Positions 38,268 to 49,535 of a stretch of 64,000 nt of DNA are shown one piece after another. The DNA is from Ornithodoros turicata (Eukaryota > Arthropoda > Arachnida > Ixodida > Argasidae), in contig NC_088202.1 in assembly GCF_037126465.1 (NCBI RefSeq), positions 126,618,123-126,682,122 on the forward strand, read 5' to 3'. Position numbers and translations under genes: made by a program. The notes under the pieces were generated by a model. That model saw nothing but the letters and a program-made list of their open reading frames with translations. It did no database searches and was not told the DNA's origin. Position 1 is the first letter of the stretch, and each line of letters starts with the position of its first letter.

Positions 38268-39122
38268 TATAGGAACAAGAACCTGGCCAGTTGCTCAGGC
38301 TTATTCACCCAAATGATATCGTGAGTATGAAATGAATTCATGAATGGGCAATGAACAATATAATCAGTACAGAGCTCAGCGAAATTTAATGTAACGTACT
38401 TTACATTACTTTTAAAATGACGACCACCGTCATCGTCATTTTAAAGAATTTTATCGATATCAAGTGCCTTTGCACCCCGGCGCTATTGCATGGGGATGAA
38501 CCAGTTTTACCCTTCATGAGAACTTTCAACTTTTTTTAGAGCTATCGGCTTTTTAAATGTTTTATAAGTGTATGAGTTTCCTTTTGCTGTGATTTACATC
38601 GTAGTTGGTAAGATAACTTGGTTTTAATTTAACTGTTACAGCTTTAGCTTGCCACATATATCACTGTTTTGGCGCGCTACAGCCTTGGTTGCTCGTGCGC
38701 CATATAAACTGCAATCATCTTCATCAACTTTACTTTGGGGTGGTATTTTACCGAGCGCATGGACAAACCATACAAAACATACCCCATTATTTCTCACGGC
38801 ACGAGAATCGTAGATAATACTGTTCACTAAATATTTAAGTTATTTAAGTTGTTTCACTAAGTGATTCATAGTTATGAATGTTAAGGACGATTTCAAAGAC
38901 GCGTATACGAACAAGAGTCAGAACACGCAATTCATATAAGAACCGTTCGCCGTACATTTGGACGCAGAAGGAAAAAGATGTGAAATACGCAAAATATATC
39001 ATTCGGTTTCTGCAAAGATCATCAGTTAGGTGAACGCTGACAGGCGAGCATGCGGGCGCCCTAAAAGCAGACCGGGTGTTTCCAGCGTATCGGTGAATAC
39101 AGCCATTCAAGATGGCCACCAT

Positions 39123-39124
<2 letters not shown>

Positions 39125-39153
<29 letters not shown>
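39125..39153. repeat. (AT)n microsatellite
   Basis: Uninterrupted AT dinucleotides. Confidence 0.9.
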
Positions 39154-39155
<2 letters not shown>

Positions 39156-39619
39156 CTGGGCTCCGCAGCTTCCCTCACGAAAGGGGCTGGCTGGGACGGG
39201 TGCACCTCATTGCTCGTGATTCACGTAATCTGACTGGCTTTCAGGGACGGAAAGCAATTCCCTCAACCCCCCGACGGATGCGGCGTGGATTGGAGATGAA
39301 GATAATCGAGTTCTGCGTGACGTAACGCACAGTTAAAATGTATGACGTTTGATTGTCTGCACAGATGGGTGTGCCTGCCCAGTTCGCTATCTTGGAGTTT
39401 CGCACGGTGAGGCGTCTTAAGCTACAGTTGAAACAGTGTGTTCGGGGTAATCTGATTATGACACAAGCAGCGTTAACAACAGCAAGTCTGGGCAGGGAAA
39501 GATACATTGATTATTCCTACCGAAAAAAATGTGTTTTGCTTGGGGTGGGACGGCGCTTGAGTCACCTGTTTCTTGTCCCATTAAGCATAAAAATGCACTC
39601 CTATATACTTAAATACGTA

Positions 39620-39855
39620 CACTCTTAAAAATGAACTTCACCGCATAGCACGCTCCTAGCCAACCATCACCTCGAATGATATCGTTATCTGACCTGATTT
39701 GTTGAAAACGGGGGGCGTACGCCTTTTTTGTGACAATTGTGTCACAAAAAATGCGTACGCCCCCCATTTTCAACAAATCAGGGCAGATAACGATATCATT
39801 CGAGATGATGGTTGGTTAGGAGCGTGCTGTGCGGTGAAGTTCATTTTTAAGAGTG
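39620..39855. mobile_element. Near-perfect palindromic MITE
   Basis: TA-flanked; starts CACTCTTAAAAATGAACTTC and ends with its complement. Nearly the whole 236 bp folds back on itself around a GTGACAATTGTGTCAC centre at about 39731-39746, with only scattered mismatches. This is typical of a young or gene-converted foldback MITE. Confidence 0.8.
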
Positions 39856-41539
39856 TACATCTCTTTTAAAGGGACTTTATAAAAGGCAGCGCTAGAATTT
39901 CTACGTCACAAGAACAGTTGTTTCGTTTGCAAACAATCAGAATTAAGATGTGACTCCATGAATGAAAACAACTCAGAAAAATCACTGATTGGAATTCGTC
40001 GTTCCCAAAGAGATTCTATAATTTTTCAATGTAGTTATCTCCACTGTTCCCCACCTGTAGCTACCGCAATTATTCAACTAGCGCGTTCGAAGCGCCGACC
40101 TCAGCTACGCCCTTCTGATTTTGAATGCTTATTTTTAATTATTGATAAATATATCCCAATTAAAACCTATTGCTAGTCCCAGCGATGTGGTACGGGAACA
40201 GTGCAACGCAATGAGACGGCTTGGAACGTTCCGAATGCAAACCGGAAGACCTGCGCTTTCTGGGCTTCATTCAAATAGCCACCACTAACCTCGCTACGCA
40301 TGCGATTCTGCTCATTCGATTGTTGAACGATTTTACTTAATCTGTCACATGAAAATGAGAGTTATCAAACATTGTCACACCGAAGCGATCTCAAGAGTGG
40401 AATTAGGAACTTGTGACGGTCCGTACCGCAATTAAATAGCCAGCACAGTAGTGGCGGGGGCAGCACGCAGCAGCCCGCTGGCAACAAGGAGAAGGCTCCG
40501 TCCGCGGAACGCGGCGCGTCAAAGTATCATCTTTTACGAGCGCGGGGCCTTTACAGCCTGGCCGCCATGGCTGGAACACCGTCGACCCCCTCCCGGCGAT
40601 CCCCTTCAGCCTTCCTTTCACTGAGTGCCCCCCGCGAGTCCCACAGCTCAAACCGCGACTATTTTTGTTACTCGCATTTCAACACAAGTCCCATCGGCGC
40701 TTTTCGAAAAGTAAGGTGCATAATCGCCATCAATGCACGAGGTTAACGAACATTTTTTTATTATTTTTTTTTTCTTATAAGTCGCGTCTGTTTGAAGCTC
40801 TCAATATCTGCAGTTGGACAACCCTCAGTTTCACGAAAACTATAGAGTAAATCATACAATGTGATTCGATCGTTGTATCTAACCTGCACGGTTTCTAACA
40901 ACCTGCCTATAGACTCCTAAAAATGACCCGATATATGATGCAGTACGGCAGAGAGGTATACCTTCTGCATTCTTAATTCGGCAATGTGGGCGTACACCTA
41001 CTGCTGCACACTCTTTGACACTCACTCTAGTGACAAGACAGAAAGAGTGCTACAGGTGGAACAAGGGCCTAGTGGCTTGTGCGAAAAGCGCTTAGAAGTG
41101 GCCTGTGGTCATCAGCTAGTCGCAAGGCGCATATAGTTTTAGCATCATACGTCATGTAAAACCGTTTGCCTAGAAGTCTACGATTGGTTGATCCTCCAAG
41201 AACCAACAAACCGCACCAAGGAGCTGTCGTACTGATGGTTCAAAAATCGTCTGTCAACATTCTTGGAATTCCGCTCCATGAAAGTTTTGTGCCATGCACG
41301 TTCATTCGATCCGCAAAACCGTTTCTGGTCATATACGTGCTTAATAGAAACGAATTTTCGAATTTACCAGACACTATCGCGGACTCTTTCCCTTGTCTGT
41401 TTTGAGACAAAAAAAAAAGTGTTTACTTTTACGTACAAAGACTCGGACAGATAATCTAGAATTGAGGGAAATTGTGTATGTTTTAATGAGTGTGCAAAGC
41501 GTTAGCGATAACCTATGTTTTGTATATCATGTCACTCAC

Positions 41540-42173
41540 CAGGCCCCGCAGGCGCATATGGTGGAGGCCCATGGGACTCGGCCGCCGATGCTGCTCTCAA
41601 GCCGTACCCGTCTGAGTACGCCGAAAAGCTCTCCATTGGATTCGTACGTGGAGGCGGCGGTGCCGGACCTACGGACGCAGCCACCGAGGCTGCACTCCTC
41701 TGGTGATGTTCTTCGGCAGACAAGTAAGCCGGCACCGGCGGCGGTGGTGGAGGAGGAGGCTCGACCCTTGGAGCCGCAGCAGGGTACGCCGTAGAGTACG
41801 GACACCATGCTTGTGCCGCGTACGCTTGGCACGACTCGGGTCCGCCCAGGTCGTACCCTTTGGACGAAGACGACCAGAGGTTGAAGGAGGACGTCTTGCG
41901 GTCCGAAGGGTAGTAATAGGCCGAGTCCCTCGGTGAGCAGAGGGTGGCCTGATTGTACTGCGGCTCGAAAGAGTCGGCGGTCCAAGCACTCGCGGCCCAA
42001 GGCTGGCGAATGACGCCCGCTGCAGCGGCCATGCCCGAATGGTCTGTTGGACCGCAGTCGTGAGGTCCCTGAGCGTAGCCCAAGCGTTTGGCTGGGATGT
42101 GGAGCGGCTGGGTCGGGGCCGGTTCGAGGCTGGAGCGGCTGCTGCCTGTGTCCTCGTATAGACTCCCGTTCAT
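41540..42173 (-). CDS. Abd-B: Abdominal-B, N-terminal coding exon
   Basis: This exon encodes residues 1-211 plus the first base of codon 212 of the posterior Hox transcription factor Abd-B, a nuclear protein that patterns the posterior segments. The ATG at 42173 is chosen because it has a purine at -3 and because the open frame further upstream has no ATG and runs into a splice-acceptor-like TTTGCAG ending at 42225. The protein is Ala/Ser/Pro/Tyr-rich. It has a poly-proline run at about residues 139-146 and a second Pro block at about 172-175, typical of the disordered activation region of Hox proteins. The exon stops at 41540 in front of GTGAGT, a strong donor. Its phase (one base of a codon) matches the acceptor of the homeodomain exon at 21623. 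Identity comes from the in-phase join to an unmistakable Abd-B homeodomain; the N-terminal part alone would not be diagnostic. Confidence 0.85.
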
Positions 42174-42224
42174 CGCTCGCCGCTCCGCTGAGGGTAGTGG
42201 GCGCGCAGGGCGTGCGCGAGAGGC

Positions 42225-45200
42225 CTGCAAAGAGACAACGAAATTCCAGTGAAAAAAACGATACGAACTCCTCGATAAGAGTTACATAAAAAAGCAATTT
42301 CACACACTCGGTGGATAACATTGAATATGCGCTATAGGTGTTGCTAATTCCGCTCAGTAAGTTTCTCGCAAATCAGCCGGTGACAAAAATTCTTCAATTG
42401 GTTTCTGTTTGACGCTGAGGCAGCGTGACGAATTATTTCAGACCAATAACGGTGGAACACGTGAGAGTTACAACACGCACTAATGCTTGGAAGAAATGTA
42501 TAATTTCGTGACACAGGGACACAGTGTGACTGATGGTGTGTGTGACAGTGTGTGTGGACAGTGTGTGTGAGTGACTGACTAAGTGTCTTTGTCACTCATT
42601 GTTCTTATTGTAGTTAGCCATTTTTGTTTTTCTAGGTGATCTGGAGTAGCCGGCTCTCGTAATGAGTGCCTATTTCTCCATTTTTTTCTTATCAACTCAG
42701 CTCAACTCAAAATTTCGTGCGCATACCACCCGTACAATTTATCCGTGGACTATGCGATTCGCGTTCCCTTTGTAACCAGTATATACCAGCTTTAACCAGC
42801 TATAAACTGTCATGATGATTTAAAAGCTACCTTCTTACGCTTCCCATCAAAACGAATTCTTCCACGTGTTCTATACTAGCGTGCGGCGACGTCCAAGCAC
42901 ACAAAAGCTTACTATTTGATGCAGAGCTCCATGGATAACCGTGCACGGAAACAGAGAATGCGTGAAGATGGAGTGGCGCCATACAACACCTGCGATCACC
43001 TTATTAGGTGAAATTCCACGCTAACGAAGTCCGGTCTGTGACACGCAAGGAATTCCGGGACAGAACGTAAATTGTCACCTAGTCGCCGAGACGACAGGTT
43101 TGCTGCTCCAATATTGCCACTTTCAATCTCTTCCCTGCATGGCAAGGACCTTTTTTTTTGTGTGTGTGTCCTCTCGCTCGTTATCGTCCCTTACATGACG
43201 TAACTCTATGCTTGCTATGGGAAAACAGGGTCGCACTAAAGTTATTCGAAAGACGAACAGGGAAGTGATGTTCAACGAGGCAGTATCGTATATACATATA
43301 GGACGGCGGAATATGTGTATATACGGCCAGTGCCAACTCCATTGTGTTCAATTTGGCGGCTCACTTTCGTTTTTTCTTAGTTATCTTGCTATGTCGTCCC
43401 CCTTGCGGCGAATGTCGTTCTAGATGTGTATACGCGTTCTTCTTCGTTTTTATGTCTGCCCACCGAGCAAAAAATAAACATAAAAAATATTGCGCACAAC
43501 AAGCGATTGTGCTCAAAAGACGTGGTGGCGCACATCTCTTTCCATTCTGCAATGGATTATTTATTTTGCTCCTGTGATGCGCAATATTTAACGTAAAGAC
43601 CTTTTTCCCCTCCGCAATTTGCGTTTACGTTCGCCGTTTAAAGCAACCCGCGCGTTCCGATAGATCCCCCCCGTGAGCATATGCCGCTGCGCGAACATTG
43701 TTTAACCACATATTTGCGACAGGTCTATAAGGCCACAGTGTCACCGCAATCGAAAACATGGTTTCTACCGAGCTCCTTCGAATGCATGCAAGATATATCC
43801 GATAACGCGCTTAACACGGCAAAGGCGACATTACTGCCACATAAAATCCGCAATGAACATAAGCTCTTGCTTTTTGATACGCCTAGCACGTGAGCCCATC
43901 TTTTTGTGTCAGCTGGACATGGCCCGCTCGTATAAGCAGTATACAGCCATTTTAAAGGAGGTGATCGTCGAGATAAAAGCTTTATGTCCGCAGTAATGTG
44001 TGCGAGGCGGCTTGCGCCGTGAAAACACGGCATGTCAGCAGCACCGCGATTATTTGTGTCCGATACAACGTGAGATCACCTGTAACAATTACAATCTACT
44101 CTCTGTATTGGTAGTACTAATACTAGCGTGGTGACTATGGGCAGCCGGTAGAGCTTAGCGGAACTTGGTCGCTTAATAATCCCCGAATCATCTATTTTAC
44201 TCCTCTCCTACTTGGTCTCCTTTCCATCTTTTCACCTTTCATTTCTTCGCTGGATTGGAAAATAATTTCCTCATCCCTATACGCGGCCAGGCTCAAGTGT
44301 ATCTGAACTGGGCGCCGCTTCCGGTGGAACCATCATTTCCATGTTTTTCTTTTATTCGCTTCATTTCACTTACTAAATAATTATCGACAGCGTAGATTCG
44401 GTTCTATCACAACGGAGGAAGTTAAATTTGTGAGTAAACACGTATCCCAAACAGAAGCAAAGCTGACGCAATATTCTAGGTTGCCGATGTATAGTTATCC
44501 AGCACGTAATGACCGGCACTTTTTAGAAGTAAATCGTAAAGCCGTCCACAATTTCTTAACATGTCCGGGTGTAAAATCAGAACGAGAACTTTAATTAGAG
44601 AAGGAAGTATATGGCACGGCGTACTATAATTCAGTTTTAGTCGTCATGTAAGTTCATAAAGGGCGCCAAAGGAGCCCTGTACCAAGCATAAATGGCAATC
44701 GGTGAAATCTATTTTTGCATCTTTTTTTTGCAGAAATGTTCTCAGGAATAAGCAGGGACCGGAAGTGACTGAAGGAAGGAGTTGTTTACAGTCCGAAAAA
44801 TCAGCCGCTACGGGCCTTTGGGGTATGCTGCACCAAACGTATATAAGCAACACCGGTAGCCCAGGTATACTGCCCTGTGATCAGGACTGCGCGTTATAGG
44901 TACGTACTTGTGAATGTTGTGTCTCTCGGTAAAACACAACATGTCGATTTTATGAATTCCAACACGAACGATATATAATTTGTTAGAAAAACAAGACTTG
45001 GTATCGCATGTCACCGCGTATTTGTGTAATTCGGATGTTAGAAACAGCGCTAATGTATTGCTGTTCGGATATAAAATAATGTTTGCAGGAATAATACCGA
45101 AGTATTGTTTCAAAACGTTCCACGTTGAACCGTACGAGCACTATTATCCGTTTTGGCATTGCTGTATACGTATACCGTCAGTACTACAAAAAGGTAAGGT

Positions 45201-46178
45201 AAAATATCAGCAACTAACCCTTCTACGCAAAACCCAGAAAACATACTTGGACAGATCTACAGAGAGACTCTCGCTCACTCATATCAAGGTAGCACTCAAT
45301 ATGCTATGCGCATTCACTCCACTGTAATCAGTCTTTCACTTTACGTCTGTGTCTCTTTGCGGAAAGAAGCAGAAATGGGTGTCAATTCGAGCTCAAAACG
45401 CTGGATACGAGACTGAAGGAAAAAAGTCCCGACTCAAAATTCATTCGACAATATAAATTCATTCGCCGTTGTCCTTCTGATTATGAAACAAACCCCACGT
45501 AAACACTTGCAGGGCAAAAACTTAACAGATAATACGTCGCCACGAAATTTCTTTAAATTTCTTGGAGCAAAATAAACGAGAGATATCCGAGTGGATCTGG
45601 TTTAACCGCTTCATTCACATGCACTAATACTAGTCACACAAGCGTTGCGTATCCGGCGTGAAGCCTTTCTGCTTATACATTATAGAGTATACGACCATTC
45701 ATTTTATGGCGCCATATAAATTACAGCACTTAAGTCGTAATGACGGCTATACGATATATTTATCCAAGCGCTCGCCACGCGAGAGCAAATGTGTTGAAAC
45801 AAATGAGAACTATGTCATAAAGGCAACTTTAAAACCAACACTCTCCCTCATAAAACTATGGGCGGCATAACCCACACAAACTTGTCACATTTTGACAAGA
45901 CGCGCGAGACGAACTAGAGCATGAGACAAGACAACCTGCTACATGAATTCGCCGGAAGCATTATTTATTTCGCGCGGAAATATTTCGTCTAAAGCGTAGC
46001 GTGCGATACTTGTGTTGGGGTATACTATTGAGTCTGTGGGGCATACTGGCACAATAACGCTAAGTCATAAGATGAAGCGCACAAGGTGACGTTTGGAACT
46101 AATTTCGGCGCTTAAGCACATTTGTATTGTTTTGAATAGTAATGGTGCACTGGGTAAAGCAAAAAATCGTTTACTTAC
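42225..46178 (-). other. Proposed first intron of Abd-B
   Basis: Bounded by the GTAAGT donor at 46178 and the TTTGCAG acceptor ending at 42225. Contents are mostly unassigned. There is a short retroposon copy near 42.6 kb, a GT-rich microsatellite at about 42535-42575, and A+T-rich sequence. No convincing gene is visible on either strand. Confidence 0.45.
42618..42700 (+). mobile_element. Ultra-short retroposon copy
   Basis: T-rich start, CTGGAGTAGCCGGCTCTCG, TGAGTGCC, TTTCTCCATTTTTTTCTTATC, ending in a CAACTCAG-like tail. It matches the copy at 52642-52738 in order and spacing. Confidence 0.5.
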
Positions 46179-46950
46179 AGGGAAACCAGGCAACTGGGGC
46201 CTAGCCTGTTGTGACGTTCGAATACGACTCTGCCCAAACAAACGGCGCAGAAGCTGAAGCTTGTTCTCACAGAAAGACGATTTGGTCCTGTCGTTTCACT
46301 CCAAGAGAAAGAGGAACCCACAGCGTCCGACGGTTTTCTTATAACTTCCGTCAATGAAACTCCGGAACTAGCACCAGCGTGGTGCGGTGCGCGATGTAGT
46401 GTCGGTGCGTAATGCCGGCGGCGACGGAGCGCCGAGCGCGGACCGTAGCTCTGTGTCACTGCCCTGGCTGGGCATTGCGGATCAGCAGCACCGGGTTAAC
46501 ACGTGGGACGGGCAGCGTGCGGCACCACCGGGCGCAGCGCTGCAAGACGTGGTCGCGGTCACCGGCATCCTGACACGCTCCCCAATGATCGCTGCCTGCA
46601 AGCGACTCCCTGCTTTTGCCACGAAGCGCTGCTTTCGTTTTCGCTTCCTCTCCCTCACATTCTCTCCTCTCTGTAAGCTCTCTCTCCTCTCCCTCTTCCG
46701 ATTTTGCCGCTCTTCCTTTTTCTTTATTTTTTTCGTGCTTTATTTCGTCTCTCCCTGACGTTGTTCGATCGGTCCCCGGTTGCAGCCATCCCGCCCCGCT
46801 GCGTATTTTCCCTTCCCGTGCGGGGAGGCTCGGCGTGCGCGCTCGCGCGCGCGCGCACTGGATCGTTGTTCCTCTAAAGCCCCTACTGCCATCTGTTGGC
46901 GGTGTCGGGAGCTGAGAACATAGCAAAGGCGTCTTCGTTTTGAGATCCGT
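46179..46950 (-). promoter_or_regulatory. Probable Abd-B untranslated leader exon and promoter region
   Basis: This block is much richer in C+G and CpG than its surroundings, including an alternating CG tract at 46836-46856. On the minus strand it ends in CCCT followed by GTAAGTAA, an excellent splice donor. The next strong minus-strand acceptor is at 42225, 51 bases upstream of the Abd-B ATG. Joining them gives an untranslated leader of roughly 0.8 kb and a 3.95-kb first intron. A TATAAA lies at 46982-46977, which would place the start of transcription near 46950. A GAGA-type purine tract sits at 46644-46699. Both strands are open over several hundred bases here, but the translations are low-complexity and resemble nothing, so I do not call a protein. 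The 5' end is a guess; the exon call is inference from splice signals and position. Confidence 0.5.
46879..46900 (-). promoter_or_regulatory. CTCF-like motif at the proposed Abd-B promoter
   Basis: The minus strand reads CCAACAGATGGCAGTAG, which fits the broad CTCF consensus CCANNAGRKGGCRSTA. It sits about 50 bases inside the predicted start of the leader exon. CTCF-dependent boundaries flank Abd-B in Drosophila, so the position is suggestive. A single motif match is weak evidence. Confidence 0.3.
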
Positions 46951-48284
46951 GTGTTGTGACATCGTTCACTTTGGTCTTTATAACTGAAGCTGTAAACGAG
47001 GGAACCTGGTGCAAAAAAGAATTCTGCACAGGTGTCCACCTATAAAATGTGCCATTTCGATATACTAAAAATAGTAGTGTGATTGTATGCCATGAAACTC
47101 TTTGATTTCGTCGACAGCGAGAAGGGCGTCACGATTAACTAAAAGCAGAAAACTGGAAGAACGTCTTCCTGACAGAACGACTGTCGGAAGCAAACGGACG
47201 ATGGTTTAACAGCCCCTGGTAACAAACAATTGCGCCTTCCGTGTCATAAAACAGTTTTATATGTGCAAGGTTGGCGTAAGTGGTTGTCGTAAACATTAGT
47301 GCTTTACGTCTCGCTGGCTTTGGTGCGTGTTACGGTTCAATGATATGGAATGCGTACTTGCTTACTAAGCAAGGCACGTGTGAAAACAACCAAGTCGTTT
47401 TTTGTATATTTTTTCTTTCTTTTTTTCTTGCGTTTTTCCAGTATAATTTTTTTTTAATTTTGTGACTGTGGTGGGTAAGCCAAAAGCGAGATATTATATT
47501 GTAGTAGCCTTATAATCACATACGACGGTATAACACGTTCATACCTCACTGCAGTCATATAGGCTATACGGAGATACTGCTCTATTTTTTTACCACAATT
47601 ACGTTTCCTTATTTACAGCACGAAAACGCCATCCCGTGCAAGGCGGAGGAAGAACACAATCGGTCGACTGTGTCTCCCGAAAGCTACACGAGAGAGCGAC
47701 ACCGAAGCGCCGGATTCTATCGATTTGCTCTGCATCACAATAGGAGGAGAATGGAACATGATTGTGAGTCGATATCTGCAACCATGTTTTACGGAGAAGC
47801 ATGCGCACCAAAGTTGCAACGTCAAGTTTTATGCCACCTAGAACCGTTGCATGAAACATCGAAGTTACAACCATTGCCTGAAAACTTGTGAACAGAGCAG
47901 CAAAAGGCAAACGACCTGGTGGTTATACGTGAAGCAGGCAACATTTTCCCAGATGAGAGAATATACAGGGACAACACAAGTGGCACAGTGACACAAGTAA
48001 CGAATTGACTAGGCGCTGTCGAAGAATGCCCCCGCATGTGTTGCCGTACGAAATTGTGACGGCATCTAGAAAGTTATTTAACTTCAGGGTGCATGCGTAT
48101 AATTGCAGTTCACACGCACAAGCACCTGTACTACACCTGTACACCTGTATGTATGCTCATACCCATATACTTGTATTCGTACATAGCGATTGCTTTATAC
48201 TAGTGCCAACCACCGTGTAAGCCCGTCCATATAGCTTGATAGGACCACGTGACAGTGATCACGCGACCAACAAAATATGCCCAA

Positions 48285-49273
48285 CACAGTAAATCATTTT
48301 ACACCTTTATTTGCTCAAACAAGGTGTATTCTTATAAAAACACCCTTTTCTATTCCACAAAGAGTGCAAAAAGTGCATTAGTAAAGGTGTAATATCGACA
48401 TACACCACGTCTTATCCAATGTGGATCATTAAGGGTGTAAAGTGGGGTGTTGAAACAGGTGTTTTCCGTCGAATACACGTTTTTTTACACCCATTTGAAT
48501 TGGGAGTATAGTGTTAAAAATGGTGTTTTATTTAGTGAGAGAAAAATTATGCTGGTTTCACAGCTCCGCTCAGCAAGTAATCACATTATAGACGATAACC
48601 TGAGTTAAAAGCACAGTATTTGACAGGGAGGGATATTAGAAATTTAGCTTATACCTTTGACTCGTTGCAAGCGTGGGTGTTAATTGCAAAAACACATTCC
48701 CGCCACCGTTACAAACGTTTCCCGCCCCACCAAATGTAACGAACGTGCCCCAACAAATTTTATTTCAGTATATGATACATCCGACACGCCAATATAGGCT
48801 ACTGAGGGTGCCCCATGTCTCTTTATGCCTCTGCACTCACGTTGGTCCCACAGTGTTAACAAGCTAACGAGGCGTGCCTGCGACGAATTGCACTCCGGTT
48901 TAGGTTCTACAATGGAACCACGGCTGGAAGTCTACCGCGATCGCGGTGCAGCTTGCCATAGAAGCAAGAACGTTGAACTGTATGTCACGTCCAGTGGTGT
49001 CGGTATGCTGCCGCCGAAGCTCCTATTACACTATTTGCGATGGAATATTCGCTAGCAAATAATTCCATCATAAAGGGTGTTTTCAATAGAATACTCCCAT
49101 TTTAAGGGTGTTTTTGTTTTTAAACACCCATTATAACAGCGTTTTATTAGGAATACACTTAACTAAAGGGTGCATTAGAAAACACCCATCATTTGAGTGT
49201 AAAGGCAACACCAAAAAGGTGTGCGCCATGGGACAAGCCATTTACACCAAAAAGTGTAAAAAAGTTTACTGTG
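48285..49273. mobile_element. ~1-kb element with GGGTGT/ACACCC subterminal arrays
   Basis: Termini CACAGTAAATCATTTTACAC (left) and the complement CACAGTAAACTTTTTTACAC (right) match at 17 of 20 positions. Each end (48285-48537 and 49070-49273) carries about eight or more GGTGT/ACACC motifs in both orientations. The central half-kilobase shows no transposase. The flanks show no convincing duplication. Confidence 0.65.
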
Positions 49274-49473
49274 AACGATGGCTTTGTAAATATACCGCAT
49301 TTCAACGTGTTTGACACAACCCCCAGAGATGAAGCCCAATTTTTCTTCTCAGCCCCATGTCCAGCAACAAAACGTATACGATAGTCACGCACACAATGGG
49401 AAGTAACTGTGCTGAGGCTGGAACACACAAACAGACAGACACAACGCAAGCCCCCAGTGCCTTAGCACATGAA

Positions 49474-49535
49474 CAGTAGACTCAGTAGACAAGAGTAGAC
49501 AACAGTAGACAACAGCCATTAGCCAGTAGACAACA
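49474..49535. repeat. AGTAGACAAC minisatellite
   Basis: Imperfect tandem copies of a ~10-bp CAGTAGACAA unit. Confidence 0.7.

Noticed and set aside
42174..42230. Upstream extension of Abd-B starting at 42230
   Set aside because: The codon there is TTG, not ATG, and it overlaps the splice acceptor TTTGCAG.
41536..42321. 261-codon minus frame overlapping the Abd-B exon
   Set aside because: Shadow of the Abd-B frame: the Abd-B frame joins in phase to the homeodomain and has Hox-like composition.
46456..46962. 168-codon minus-strand open frame over the proposed leader exon
   Set aside because: Glu/Lys/Arg/Pro-rich translation of a CpG-rich, purine-biased block; both strands are open, as expected from composition.
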